From: Pseudodesulfovibrio sp. 5S69 | GTDB taxonomy: Bacteria; Desulfobacterota; Desulfovibrionia; Desulfovibrionales; Desulfovibrionaceae | Direction of reading: 5' to 3' | NCBI RefSeq assembly: GCF_037094465.1 | Contig: NZ_CP146609.1 | Span: 310,001 to 374,000 of the forward strand | Length of the DNA: 64,000 bases | In this document: positions 15,571 through 24,986 of the stretch, piece after piece | How positions within the stretch are numbered: position 1 is the first letter of the stretch | Layout: each line of letters opens with the position of its first letter | Notes under the pieces: model-generated | Told to the model about the DNA's origin: nothing | The model's database searches: none | Seen by the model: only the letters and a program-made list of their open reading frames with translations | Translations under genes and position numbers: made by a program

Positions 15571-17223
15571 ATGCGAAGATGTGCGGACTGCGCCGTGGGG
15601 ATTCGGCGGACTTTGGTATTGACGGCGTTGCTCGGAGCCCTGTTGTTCACCGCTCTTCCGGGAGCGCTGGCTGCGCCGCCGGAAGGCAAGGATGTCCTGG
15701 TCTATTCCTGGAACTCCAACATGGGCGAGTTCAACCCGCACCTGTATTCACCCAACCAGATGTTCTCCCAGAACCTGATCTATGAGCCGCTGGTGCACTA
15801 TCGGGCCGACGGCACTGTCACCCCATGTCTGGCCGAGTCCTGGGTCATCAGTCCGGACGGCCGCGAATATACCTTCAAGCTGCGCAAGGACGTGCGCTTC
15901 TCCGACGGCCAGCCGTTCAACGCCATGGCCGTGAAACGCAATATCGACGCCATCATGTTCAACCACGAGCGCCACCAGTGGCTGGAGCTTATCAACCAAC
16001 TGTGGAAAGCCAAGGAAGCCGGGAAGGAGCCCGCCACCGTGCTGGATGAATACACGGTCAAGCTGACCCTGCACGACCCCTATTATCCCGCGTTGCAGGA
16101 GTTGGCCCTGATCCGCCCTGTCCGGTTCCTGTCTCCGGCCGCCATGCCGGAGAGCGGCAATACTTCCAAGGGCATCAAGGCCCCCATCGGCACCGGCCCA
16201 TGGAAGATGGTGGAATCGGTCAAGAGCGAATACGTCCTGATGGAACGCAACGAGGATTACTGGGGAGACAAGACGAAGACCAAGTATCTCCTGATCAAGA
16301 TCATTCCCGACACCAACGCCCGGGTCGTTGCCTTCGAGACCGGCCAGATCGACCTTATCTACGGCGGGGCCGGCCATGGATCGGGCCAGATCGGCCTGGA
16401 CAGCTTCGAGAACTACCGCCACGTACCGGGCGTGGTCACCAAGATCTCCGGGCCCCTGGCCACCCGTGCCTTGGCGCTGAACACCAACCGGTTCCCGACC
16501 AACGACATTGCGGTGCGCAAGGCCATACTGCACGCCGTGGACCGGGACGCCATGGTCAAGCACATCTTCATGGATGTGGAACAGCGGGCCGACACGCTCT
16601 TCTCCCCGAGCTTCCCTTATTGCGACCTGAAGCTGAAACCTTACGACTTCAGCCGGGACAAGGCCGAGGCCCTGCTGGACAAGGCGGGCTGGGTCCTGGC
16701 CGACGGCGCCAAGTACCGCAGCAAGGACGGCAAGGAACTGGCCCTGGACCTGTGCTTCGCAGGCAACGACACCTTGATGAAATCCGTGGCCGAGGTGGTG
16801 CAGGGCGATCTCAAGAAGGTCGGCATCAAGGTCAATCTGGTGGGCGAGGAAAAAGACTCCAACCTGGCCCGGCAGAAGAGCGGTGAATTCGGCATGATCT
16901 TCGGCAGCACCTTTGGCGCGCCCTACGACCCGCACTCCTTCGTCAGTTCCATGCGCGTGCCCTCCCACGCCGACTACCAGGCCCAGCTCGGTCTGCCCAT
17001 GAAGGCGGATATCGACAAGGCCATCGGTCAGGTTCTGGTCAGCGTGGACAAGACCAAGCGCCAGGAACTGTACAGGTACATCCTGGGTACGCTGCACGAA
17101 AACGCCGTGTACATGCCGATCACCTACCTGACCAACATCATGGTCTACCGGGACGGCCTCAAGGGCGCGCACTTCGGCCCGACCAAGGACGAAATACCCT
17201 TTGAGACCATCTACAAAGACTAG
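15571..17223 (+). CDS. nikA: NikA, periplasmic nickel-binding protein of an ABC importer
   Basis: This 550-residue extracytoplasmic solute-binding protein (family 5) has an N-terminal signal (about residues 12-35). Its body follows E. coli NikA closely: EFNPHLYSPNQMFSQNLIYE, IKAPIGTGPWKM, FETGQIDLIYG, GMIFGSTFGAPYDPHSF and SSMRVPSHADYQAQLGL. These are NikA rather than DppA or OppA features. It probably binds a nickel-metallophore complex. The gene opens a five-gene operon. The ribosome site is GAGGGGAGAG before the ATG. Nickel import suits an organism rich in [NiFe] enzymes and sits beside the hyp and hyd genes. Confidence 0.92.
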   Translation: MRRCADCAVGIRRTLVLTALLGALLFTALPGALAAPPEGKDVLVYSWNSNMGEFNPHLYSPNQMFSQNLIYEPLVHYRADGTVTPCLAESWVISPDGREYTFKLRKDVRFSDGQPFNAMAVKRNIDAIMFNHERHQWLELINQLWKAKEAGKEPATVLDEYTVKLTLHDPYYPALQELALIRPVRFLSPAAMPESGNTSKGIKAPIGTGPWKMVESVKSEYVLMERNEDYWGDKTKTKYLLIKIIPDTNARVVAFETGQIDLIYGGAGHGSGQIGLDSFENYRHVPGVVTKISGPLATRALALNTNRFPTNDIAVRKAILHAVDRDAMVKHIFMDVEQRADTLFSPSFPYCDLKLKPYDFSRDKAEALLDKAGWVLADGAKYRSKDGKELALDLCFAGNDTLMKSVAEVVQGDLKKVGIKVNLVGEEKDSNLARQKSGEFGMIFGSTFGAPYDPHSFVSSMRVPSHADYQAQLGLPMKADIDKAIGQVLVSVDKTKRQELYRYILGTLHENAVYMPITYLTNIMVYRDGLKGAHFGPTKDEIPFETIYKD

Positions 17224-17235
17224 GCCGAAAAGCCC

Positions 17236-18177
17236 ATGACTCGATATATCCTGAAACGACTTCTGTTGTTGATTCCCATTCTCCTGGCCGTGTCCCTGGT
17301 GGTGTTCACCATCCTGCGGCTCGGCCATGGGGACCCGGCCATGGCCTACCTGCGGCTTTCCAGCATCCCGCCCACGGACCAGGCCCTGGAAGTGGCCCGG
17401 CACGAGCTGGGGCTGGATAAACCGTTTGCCGTGCAATACGTGTCCTGGCTCGGCAAGGCCGTGCGCGGAGACTTCGGCATCTCCTACGTGACCAAGAAAC
17501 CGGTCCTGGACGAGATCCTCTACTATCTGCCGAACACCCTGATCCTGGCCGGGTACTCCCTGGCCCTGACCCTGCTGCTGAGCCTGCCGCTGGGCATGAT
17601 CTCGGCGCTGAAAAAGGATCGGCTGCCCGACCACATGACCCGGGGGCTGAGCTTCTTCGGGGTCTCCATCCCCAACTTCTTCCTGGGCTTTGTCCTGATC
17701 TGGATCTTCTCCATCAAGCTGCACTGGCTGCCGCCCCTGGGCAAGGGCGGGTTCTCACACATGATCCTGCCCATCCTGACAATGTCCTGCATGAGCCTGT
17801 GCATCAACACCCGGCTGATCCGATCGACCATGCTGGACAACATGCACTCGCGCTACGTGCTCTATGCCCGTGCGCGGGGGCTGTCCGAATCCGTGGTGGT
17901 GGGACGCCATGTGCTGACCAACTCGCTCATCCCGGTCATAACGGCCATCGGCATGCACGCCGGGGAGCTCTTCGGCGGGGCCGTCATCGCCGAATCCATC
18001 TTTGCCTGGCCCGGAGTGGGACGCTACGCCGTCTCGGCCATCTACAACCGCGACTACCCGGTCATGCAGTGCTTCATCCTCATCATGACCACCATCTTCG
18101 TGCTCATGAACCTGGCGGTGGACATCGGCTACGCCTGGCTCGATCCGCGCATCCGGATGCAGGGGGATGATCAATGA
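17236..18177 (+). CDS. nikB: NikB, nickel ABC transporter permease
   Basis: This 313-residue inner-membrane permease belongs to the DppB/OppB/NikB family. It starts MTRYILKRLLLLIPILLAVS, a typical first membrane helix, and has six predicted membrane segments. The cytoplasmic EAA-type loop (YARARGLSESVVVGRHVLTN) lies near residues 213-232. It begins 12 bp after nikA and its stop overlaps the nikC start (ATGA), so the permease pair is co-translated. Confidence 0.92.
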   Translation: MTRYILKRLLLLIPILLAVSLVVFTILRLGHGDPAMAYLRLSSIPPTDQALEVARHELGLDKPFAVQYVSWLGKAVRGDFGISYVTKKPVLDEILYYLPNTLILAGYSLALTLLLSLPLGMISALKKDRLPDHMTRGLSFFGVSIPNFFLGFVLIWIFSIKLHWLPPLGKGGFSHMILPILTMSCMSLCINTRLIRSTMLDNMHSRYVLYARARGLSESVVVGRHVLTNSLIPVITAIGMHAGELFGGAVIAESIFAWPGVGRYAVSAIYNRDYPVMQCFILIMTTIFVLMNLAVDIGYAWLDPRIRMQGDDQ

Positions 18178-19067
18178 ACATGCAATCCAACCGCTTGTTG
18201 CGCCACGGCATCCTGATCCTGGCCGGACTCCTGATTCTGCTGCTGGTCCTGTCCGCGGCGCTGGCCCCGGTGCTTTCGCCCTATGACCCGGACGAGGTGA
18301 CCCTGGAACTCAAGTTCGCCCCGCCGAGTATGGCCCACCCGCTCGGCTGCGATCATCTGGGCCGGGACGTGGCTTCGCGCTTGATCTACGGCGCCCGGAC
18401 CTCGCTCGGCTGCGTGGCCGTCATCGCAGGCCTCATCCTGGTGCTCGGCTTCACCGTCGGCGCCACCGCGGGGTATATGGGCGGTACGGTGGACTCGATC
18501 TTGATGCGCATCTGCGACGTGTTCCTGACCTTCCCCACGTTCATCCTGGCCATGTTCATGATCGGGGTGTTGGGGACAGGGATCGTCAACGTCATTCTGG
18601 CCATCTCCCTGACCCATTGGGCATGGTACGCCCGCATTATCCGCAGCTTCGTGCTGTCGCTCAAAAACCGGGAATACGTCCTGGCCGCGCGGGTGGCGGG
18701 CACGGGACGGTTCATGACCGTGTTGCGCCACGTGCTGCCCCCGGTCTTCGCCCAGCTGGCCATCCTGGCCACTTTGGACATCGGCCACATGATGATGCAC
18801 GTTTCCGGCCTCTCCTTCCTCGGCCTGGGCATCACCCCGCCCACGCCCGAATGGGGGGTGATGATCGCCGACGGCCGCCAATTCGTCTGGACCCATCCCG
18901 AACTGATCCTGTACCCGGGGCTGGCCATCTTCCTGACGGTCATGGCCTTCAACATCCTGGGCGACGGGCTGCGCGATGCGCTCGACCCGCACACCCAGAC
19001 ATCCTCGTCGCCAGAGGACACCCTGGCCGAACCGGCCCGGATGGCCGCCATCACGGAGGGATTGTAA
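18174..19067 (+). CDS. nikC: NikC, nickel ABC transporter permease
   Basis: This 297-residue second permease has the DppC/NikC architecture. A first helix is followed by a periplasmic segment with HPLGCDHLGRDVASRLIYGA. The transmembrane domain follows, with the EAA loop (EYVLAARVAGTGRFMTVLRH) and SFLGLGITPPTPEWGVMI near the C-terminus. It forms a heterodimer with NikB. Its TAA stop shares a base with the nikD ATG. Confidence 0.92.
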   Translation: MNMQSNRLLRHGILILAGLLILLLVLSAALAPVLSPYDPDEVTLELKFAPPSMAHPLGCDHLGRDVASRLIYGARTSLGCVAVIAGLILVLGFTVGATAGYMGGTVDSILMRICDVFLTFPTFILAMFMIGVLGTGIVNVILAISLTHWAWYARIIRSFVLSLKNREYVLAARVAGTGRFMTVLRHVLPPVFAQLAILATLDIGHMMMHVSGLSFLGLGITPPTPEWGVMIADGRQFVWTHPELILYPGLAIFLTVMAFNILGDGLRDALDPHTQTSSSPEDTLAEPARMAAITEGL

Positions 19068-19936
19068 TGTCCTGCACCGGCGAAACCAATCCCGACGCCT
19101 ACTTGTCCGTACGCCGACTGTGTATCGCATCCGGGGCCAAGCTCCTGGTCCAGGGCGTGGATTTCGACGCCCACAAGGGACGGGTTACCGGTCTGGTGGG
19201 CGAAAGCGGCAGCGGCAAATCCCTGACCTGTCAGGCGGTCATGGGTCTGCTCCCCCACGAGCTGGCCTCGGACGGAGTCATCGCCCTGGACAGGGAGCAC
19301 ATGCCGCTCAAAGGCCCCTCCTCGCGCATCCGCAAGGCCCGTTTCGGACATGCGGCCATGATCCTGCAAAACCCCATGAGCTGCTTTGACCCGGTCTTTA
19401 CCATAAAGAGCCACTTCCGCGAGACCCTGGCCGCGCACGGCGTGCCCAATCGGGAGAACACCCCGGACCGTTGGCAGGCCGAACTGGCCGAGGTGGGATT
19501 CCCGGCCCCCGAGACCATTCTCCCGCTCTATCCATTTCAGATGAGCGGCGGCATGCTGCAACGGGTGATGATCGCCCTGGCTCTGGCCCTGGACGTGAAC
19601 TTTCTCATTGCGGACGAGGCCACCACGGACCTGGACGCGGTTTCCCAGTCGCGCATCCTGGACCTGGTGGAAACCCTGGTGCGGCAACGCGACATCGGCG
19701 TGCTCCTGGTGACGCACGACCTGTCGGTCATCGCCCGGCTGGCCACGGACATGCTGGTCATGCACGACGGCGTCATCGTGGAACGCGGCCCGGTCAGGGA
19801 CATTTTCCAGGCCCCGGCGCACGAGTACACCACCGCCCTGCTGGCGGCCCATTACCGCCTCTACGGCATGACGCCCCCCGAGCGGCGGCCCGATCCGGCC
19901 CTGCAACCAACCGTTCCCCCAAGGAGCCTGCAATGA
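19067..19936 (+). CDS. nikD: NikD, nickel ABC transporter ATPase
   Basis: This 289-residue ATP-binding subunit has Walker A GESGSGKS near residue 45, signature FQMSGGMLQR (the LSGGQ equivalent), Walker B FLIADEATTDLD and the H-loop VTHDLS. It ends with the oligopeptide-transporter type C-terminus (ALLAAHYRLYGM). The start at 19067 follows GGAGGG and overlaps the nikC stop. It pairs with NikE to power import. Confidence 0.9.
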   Translation: MSCTGETNPDAYLSVRRLCIASGAKLLVQGVDFDAHKGRVTGLVGESGSGKSLTCQAVMGLLPHELASDGVIALDREHMPLKGPSSRIRKARFGHAAMILQNPMSCFDPVFTIKSHFRETLAAHGVPNRENTPDRWQAELAEVGFPAPETILPLYPFQMSGGMLQRVMIALALALDVNFLIADEATTDLDAVSQSRILDLVETLVRQRDIGVLLVTHDLSVIARLATDMLVMHDGVIVERGPVRDIFQAPAHEYTTALLAAHYRLYGMTPPERRPDPALQPTVPPRSLQ

Positions 19937-20787
19937 GCATCAAGTCCGACACGGCGCCCCGCCCCATTGTACGGGACCAGACCGCCGAATGCGTCCTGGA
20001 GGCGCGGAGCATAACCAAGACCTATTCCCGTGGCGGCTTTTTCAAAAAAGCTGAAGAGGTGGCCGTGCTCCATGGCGTGGACCTGGCCATCCGGGCCGGA
20101 GAATGTGTGGGGCTGATCGGCCGGAGCGGCTCGGGCAAAAGCACGCTCGGCCGCATTCTGCTGGCTCTGGAAACGCCCACCAGCGGCGAAGCCTGTATCC
20201 TCGGCCGCAGGACCACTGACGAAAAGGGCCGCGTGCGCCTGGACCGGGATCAACGGCGGGCCGTACAGGTGGTGTTTCAGGACGCCCTGGGTTCGGTCAA
20301 CCCCAGGCTGACCGCGGGCGACATCATCGCCGAGCCCCTGCGCAATTTTGAAAACCTCAAGGGCGCTCCGCTCACCGAGCGCGTGGCCGAGTTGCTGGTC
20401 CACGTGGGCCTGTCCCCGGAGGACGCAGCCAAACACCCCGCCCGTTTCAGCGGCGGCCAGCTCCAACGTATCTCCATCGCCCGCGCCCTGGCCCCTCGCC
20501 CGCGCTGCATCATTCTGGACGAAGCGCTGTCCAGCCTGGACATGCTCGTCCAGGCCAAAATCCTGGACCTCTTGGATCGCCTGCGCCGGGAAGATAAGGT
20601 CGCCTACCTGTTCGTCACCCACGACCTTCGCTTGGTCAAACTTTTCTGCGACCGCTCCGTAACCATGGAGCAAGGCCGCTTAGTTCCCTTTGACATAGAA
20701 GACCTGGCAAACGACCAAGGAAAACAAACTCTCCCGGGGGATATTCGAGAACTCGCCTCCGCCATGCTTCCCGCCGTGCCGGCGTAA
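19933..20787 (+). CDS. nikE: NikE, nickel ABC transporter ATPase
   Basis: This 284-residue second ATPase has Walker A GRSGSGKS (about residues 61-68), signature RFSGGQLQRISIARAL, Walker B CIILDEALSSLD and the H-loop VTHDLR. The ATG overlaps the nikD stop and follows AAGGAG. NikA to NikE all overlap or nearly abut, so this is a single complete transport operon. No NikR gene is seen in the window. Confidence 0.9.
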   Translation: MSIKSDTAPRPIVRDQTAECVLEARSITKTYSRGGFFKKAEEVAVLHGVDLAIRAGECVGLIGRSGSGKSTLGRILLALETPTSGEACILGRRTTDEKGRVRLDRDQRRAVQVVFQDALGSVNPRLTAGDIIAEPLRNFENLKGAPLTERVAELLVHVGLSPEDAAKHPARFSGGQLQRISIARALAPRPRCIILDEALSSLDMLVQAKILDLLDRLRREDKVAYLFVTHDLRLVKLFCDRSVTMEQGRLVPFDIEDLANDQGKQTLPGDIRELASAMLPAVPA

Positions 20788-20973
20788 AGAGAAGAGAAGT
20801 GGGGCCACATTGTGACCGAGAGTTCAATGCCCCAACAATCGAGTCTTCCGGCATGAATAAATGACTGCTTAAACCAACAAACGAAAGAGATTAAGAGGGC
20901 TCACTCCCGACTATCCCCCTCAAGGTCACCCTCCATCCTAACGATTCCATTTGTATTATTTTACATACCCCAC

Positions 20974-21008
20974 AAAAAAAGGCTTGGAAGGAAAACCTTC
21001 TAAGCCTT
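20974..21008 (-). terminator. Intrinsic terminator for the minus-strand RNA 3' end
   Basis: The stem AAGGCTTAGAAGG / CCTTCCAAGCCTT with a TTTT loop is followed on the minus strand by seven Ts (A-run at 20974-20980). It lies just downstream of the tmRNA-like 3' end and would also serve as a weak stop for nikE on the plus strand. The stretch 20788-20973 shows nothing else I can name. Confidence 0.75.
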
Positions 21009-21019
21009 TAAATTCATAT

Positions 21020-21060
21020 TGGTGGAGCTGGAGGGAATCGAACCCACGCCCTCTTGAATG
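21020..21060 (-). other. ssrA: 3' end of tmRNA (or tRNA) without its body: attachment-site scar
   Basis: Read on the minus strand, the segment contains GGGTTCGATTCCCTC and ends CAGCTCCACCA, a T-arm, acceptor strand and CCA like the tmRNA 3' end, followed by its own terminator. No matching 5' acceptor strand (GGGGCTG type) occurs in the next 400 bp, so the body is missing. The T-stem pairing is imperfect, as expected for a recombinant att junction. The minus-strand frame entering it reads AFKRAWVRFPPAPP, the kind of read-through tail seen at integrase ends. The region 21061-21506 has no convincing gene and may be degenerate element DNA. Confidence 0.6.
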
Positions 21061-21506
21061 CCCTTAAGGGATTGTGAAGATTAAATTGGCTCAACTTGTC
21101 TGCCCTCAGTAAGAATTTACGTGTCGCCCAAGTGTCATTTGCAACGGCAACTATGATTTTTGTGGTGAATATGAAGTTTTTAACCCCTTAAAACAACGTA
21201 GATAAGCGACCTTTCGGTTGATTGTTTCCGGCCTTTCACGCCGTTAACGACTGCCCAAGATCGAGATGATCTGCGCCACATAAACAGGACAAGGCCGTAC
21301 GGAGTTGACATGGGTTGAAATGACCACTATAATTATTTGAAATTAAAGTGTATTTTTTATTCTGCGTGTGTGAAGAAATGTGTTAAATCATTTCCGAAAT
21401 CATCGAAGAACATCTGGTATCACCATAAATCGCCCAAAAGTAACCCTCTGCCATGATTGAAAAACACGGCAGGGGGCGGCTTTTCAGAAACGTGGTGGGT
21501 ACTTTT

Positions 21507-21940
21507 AAGAATCCCGTATTCGCTTCGCTCAGGGGCGTCGGACGCTGAAGGGCGAGACCGAACGCCTTCCGCCGTGCCGGTTGGCGATTTCGGGTAGAAA
21601 AACGGATTTTACGGCGTGCTTCTTTGCAGAAAGGGGCACGCCGTTTTTTCTACCCGAACTAGCTGGTTTTTTGGGGGAAAGGCGTAACGCCTTAAGAGTT
21701 TTTATTTCATCCACAGGAACAAAACGTCGCCAGGGCGTCATGATGGGGTATGTCCACGCTTGCCAGCGGCGTTAGTTACCGTCCAACCAAGCTCCTCCCT
21801 CCCCACGCGCAACACTCCGCCACCCCGCGCCCACACCTTCGCCGCAGGCGACACAAAAAGTTTTGGAGATTCCAACGAACCTTTTTCAAAAGGTTCGTTG
21901 GCGGGGTCTGGGGCAGCGTCCCAGCCGCCGAAGGCATCTT
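21507..21940 (+). repeat. Long modular intergenic repeat, copy A
   Basis: One of five related copies in this window. Copy A has the left module beginning AAGAATC...GTATTCGCTTCGCTC, then the shared block ACGCCTTCCGCCGTGCCGG. The core inverted repeat is about GATTTCGGGTAGAAAAACGG with its complement near 21637-21658. The last parts are a right module with TTCGCCGCAGGCGACACAAA, a hairpin formed by CGAACCTTTT and AAAAGGTTCG, and a GGGGTCTGGGGCAGCG tail. It abuts the stop of the next gene. Short frames inside are not genes. Confidence 0.75.
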
Positions 21941-24370
21941 CTAAGCGGCCACGTGGTCGCCGAATATCTCCCAGGTCTTCAAAAAGGTGGCGTCGAAGGT
22001 CCGGTTCTCCACGTGGGAGCGGGCCTTGCGGCGCATGTACTGGATGCGTTCCGGGGTATCGACCATGTGGAGGATGGCGCGGAGCAGGGAGTCGGGGTCG
22101 CCCGCGGGCACGATAAGGCCGGTTTCGTTGGGCAGGACGTTTTCGGCCGGGCCGCCCTTGTCAGTGACGATGACGGGCAGTCCCGAGGCCTGGGCTTCGA
22201 GGACCACGTTGCCGAAGGTGTCGGTGGCCGAGGGAAAGACGAACAGGTCGGCGCTGGCGTAGGCCTGGGCCAGGGCTTCGCCTTTGAGCACGCCGGTGAA
22301 GGTGGCCGGGGTGGAGCGCAGGGCGCGCTGCATCTCGGCCAGGTAGGGACCGTCGCCGACCACGATGAGCTGGATGGCGTCGCGCATGCGTGCGGCCTTG
22401 CGGAAGGCCTCGGTCAGGGTGTCCAGCCCCTTTTCCTTGGACACGCGGCCCACGTAGAGGAGCTTGGTGCCCCCGCCGATGTCGAACTTGTTGAAGAAGC
22501 CGTTGCGCTTGGCTGGGTGGAACCGTTCGGTGTCCACGCCGCGCGGGTAGGTGACGATCTTGCCGGGGTCGATGCCGCGGTCGATGAGTTCGAACTTGGT
22601 CGCCTCGCTGGGCGCGTAGATAACCTGCATCTGGTTGTAGAACCAGGACATGTAGCGCCAGCAGCCGTCTTCCAGGCCCGCGTCTTCGGTGAAGGCCCCG
22701 ACGTATTCGGGGAAGGCGGTATGGTAGGTGCCGTGGAAGGGAAGTTTCAGAATCTTGGAGATGGCCAGGGCGGCCAGGCCGACCGGGCCGGGGGTGGCGG
22801 CCAGGATGCAGTCGTATTCCTGTTCGAAGCAGTGGGTGAGCATGTCGAGAAACGGCGGGTAGGCCAGCGAGATTTCTGGATATTCCGGGATGTCGAAGCG
22901 GCCCACGGGCTCGAAGGAGACCGCCCCGGGCACGTCGGCCCTGGCGCCGCAGGTGATCACGGTCATGTCCTTGCCGTGGCGGGCGACCATCTTGAGCTGC
23001 TGGCGAATGGTCCGGGCCACGCCGTTGATCTCGTCGAAGGTGTCGGTGAAGTGGGCGATCTTGAGGTCGTCGCTGGTGCGGGCGCCCCGTTTGCGGAAAC
23101 GGTCGAGGCACTGGTTGGAGAAGGCCCGTTCGGTGGAGAAGAGGTCGTAGCCCACGAAGTAGGGGGCGAGCAGTGTGTACAGGGAGCCGGCCGAGCCGAT
23201 GGAGTGGAAGACGTCGAAGAGGTTAGCGCCGAGCACCGAGTTGAGGGTCCGGTCCGCGAACTGGGCGAGTACGCGGTTGGCGGCCAGGGAGACGAAGCGG
23301 GCCCATTCGCGTTCCAGGGTGATGACGTCGTCGACCTTGCCCCGGGCGATGCGCAGGAGCGTCGGGTCGTGGGCGATGATGTCGGCGGCCTCCTTGAGGA
23401 GCAGCCCCTGGACCGAGTCGGTGGGGCCGTATTCGCGGTGCAGGGTGGCCTTGCCGCGGCCGATGATGCGCTGGAGCAGGGTGGACAGGGTCTGTTTGGG
23501 TTCCTCGCCGGGGTGCAGCGCGGCCTTGATGAAGCGGAAGCAGAGGTGTTCGGAGACCTCGGGCGAAAGAGAGCCGGTGCGCGAGCGGTAGAACTGGTAG
23601 GCGATGCCGTAGAGGTTGTGGGCCATGGTCCGGGGGGTGGCCGGGCTTCCGGCGGGTCGGGAGGTGCGCTCGGCCAGGCCGGTCAGGACGTTGTTCAGGG
23701 TAGGCTGGCCCGGGAACACGGTGTGCATGCGCGCGATGTTCAGGGAGGAGTGGTCGTCGGAGCCGCCGGTGATGCCCTTTTCCCACGGCTCGTCGCCGTA
23801 GGGTTCGATGTTGTGGATGTTGGCCAGCCGGTCGATGTCCAACGGGGTGAGCCGGGCGACGATGTCGCGCAGGGTCCTGTTCTGGCGGGCGTCGCGGGTG
23901 CCGTTCTCTTCCAGGGTGTTGAACAGCAGCAGGGCCTGTTCGAAGTGCGCCGGGGTGAGCCGGTCGTTGACCGCGAAGAGCGGGTGGGCCAGGACGTGGA
24001 CGATGCGCTGCTCTCGGAGATAGGGGACGAGGTCGAAGACGTTTTCGCGGCAGCGCTGGATGTCCTCATGCTGGGCCTCGGTGATGTCGTAGGCGAGCAC
24101 GTGGAGCTTGCAGCGGTCTTCGGGAAAGTAGGTGGTGATCTCCTCGCTGACGAAGGTGTTCGGCAGGTGGGCTATCTCGAGCGCCCCGGCGATGGTATTG
24201 TGGTCGGTGATGGTGACCATGTCCATGCCCTTTTTCAGCGCGATGTCGTAGAGGCGTCGCGGCTCGGTAAAGCTCTCGGGGCAGCCGATCTTCTGCAGAA
24301 TCCACTGCGACGGGCGCGTGGAAAACCGTGAGTGAACATGCATGTCCACCTTGAACAGGGGGTCAGCCAT
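21941..24370 (-). CDS. PHP phosphoesterase domain fused to a family 4 glycosyltransferase
   Basis: This 809-residue fusion protein has two halves. The N-terminal part (about 1-290) is a PHP metal-dependent phosphoesterase-like domain: DMHVHSRFS, TDHNT, and GGSDDHSSLN further on. The C-terminal part (about 430-800) is a GT4 glycosyltransferase: FTDTFDEINGVARTI, LLYVGRVSKEKGLDTL, and FPSATDTFGNVVLEAQASGL with the E-x7-E type catalytic segment. The combination suggests a sugar-transfer step coupled to a phosphate-sensing or phosphoesterase function, perhaps in glycolipid or surface glycan synthesis. It stands alone, upstream of a DksA-like gene in the same direction. Similar fusions exist in Desulfovibrio, as I recall, but the substrate is not known to me. 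Confidence 0.88.
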   Translation of the reverse strand: MADPLFKVDMHVHSRFSTRPSQWILQKIGCPESFTEPRRLYDIALKKGMDMVTITDHNTIAGALEIAHLPNTFVSEEITTYFPEDRCKLHVLAYDITEAQHEDIQRCRENVFDLVPYLREQRIVHVLAHPLFAVNDRLTPAHFEQALLLFNTLEENGTRDARQNRTLRDIVARLTPLDIDRLANIHNIEPYGDEPWEKGITGGSDDHSSLNIARMHTVFPGQPTLNNVLTGLAERTSRPAGSPATPRTMAHNLYGIAYQFYRSRTGSLSPEVSEHLCFRFIKAALHPGEEPKQTLSTLLQRIIGRGKATLHREYGPTDSVQGLLLKEAADIIAHDPTLLRIARGKVDDVITLEREWARFVSLAANRVLAQFADRTLNSVLGANLFDVFHSIGSAGSLYTLLAPYFVGYDLFSTERAFSNQCLDRFRKRGARTSDDLKIAHFTDTFDEINGVARTIRQQLKMVARHGKDMTVITCGARADVPGAVSFEPVGRFDIPEYPEISLAYPPFLDMLTHCFEQEYDCILAATPGPVGLAALAISKILKLPFHGTYHTAFPEYVGAFTEDAGLEDGCWRYMSWFYNQMQVIYAPSEATKFELIDRGIDPGKIVTYPRGVDTERFHPAKRNGFFNKFDIGGGTKLLYVGRVSKEKGLDTLTEAFRKAARMRDAIQLIVVGDGPYLAEMQRALRSTPATFTGVLKGEALAQAYASADLFVFPSATDTFGNVVLEAQASGLPVIVTDKGGPAENVLPNETGLIVPAGDPDSLLRAILHMVDTPERIQYMRRKARSHVENRTFDATFLKTWEIFGDHVAA

Positions 24371-24421
24371 GGGTGTCTCCGTTGCGGCGGGCGGGCCGCC
24401 GCGGGTAAGTCGTTCGGCGGC

Positions 24422-24772
24422 CTAGGCGCAGCGCCGGTTGAGTCCGTCGTCCTCGGCGGACTGGCAGTGCACGCAGAGGCGGGCCGAGGGGTTGGCCATG
24501 AGCCGGGCCATCCCGATCTCCTCGCCGCATTCCTCGCAGATGCCGTAGTCGGAATGGGAGAGGCGCTTGAGGGCCGCCTCCATCTCGCGGATGCGGGCCA
24601 CCCGGCGGCGCTGCATGGCCACGGAAAGGCCGTGCTGGGCGAGCTGGGAAGCGAAATCGGTGTCGTCGGGGCAGTTCTCGAGGGCGGTGATCCCGCCGTT
24701 CAATTGGCCGTTGATGCTGTGCAGGCCCTGCATGAGGTGGGACCTGATTTCCCTGATCTGGTTCCTGGTCAT
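24422..24772 (-). CDS. DksA/TraR-type C4 zinc-finger protein
   Basis: This 116-residue protein has an N-terminal helical region and a C-terminal zinc finger CEECGEEI...CVHC, preceded by LSHSDYGI. This is the DksA/TraR pattern of proteins that act in the RNA polymerase secondary channel. It lacks the conserved DxxDxA tip in obvious form, so a ppGpp co-regulator role is uncertain. The ATG at 24772 follows GGAGG. It lies 51 bp before the PHP-glycosyltransferase and could be co-transcribed with it. Confidence 0.85.
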   Translation of the reverse strand: MTRNQIREIRSHLMQGLHSINGQLNGGITALENCPDDTDFASQLAQHGLSVAMQRRRVARIREMEAALKRLSHSDYGICEECGEEIGMARLMANPSARLCVHCQSAEDDGLNRRCA

Positions 24773-24986
24773 GATACCTCCTCCGATTGAGTATGAGTTG
24801 ATCCTTCCTATTCCCTCCGGGCCGGGCATGGGTGGCGCTTTGGTGACAGGCTTTCGACATTTCCGTGCAATCCAACCGTTCGAAATCGTGGACTCCCCGG
24901 GCAAAGGCCGGTACCATTCAGGCTGGATGTGAAAGCTGTTTTGAATAACTCTTGAAAAAGTCCAGACATATGAAAGGAGCCTTCCG

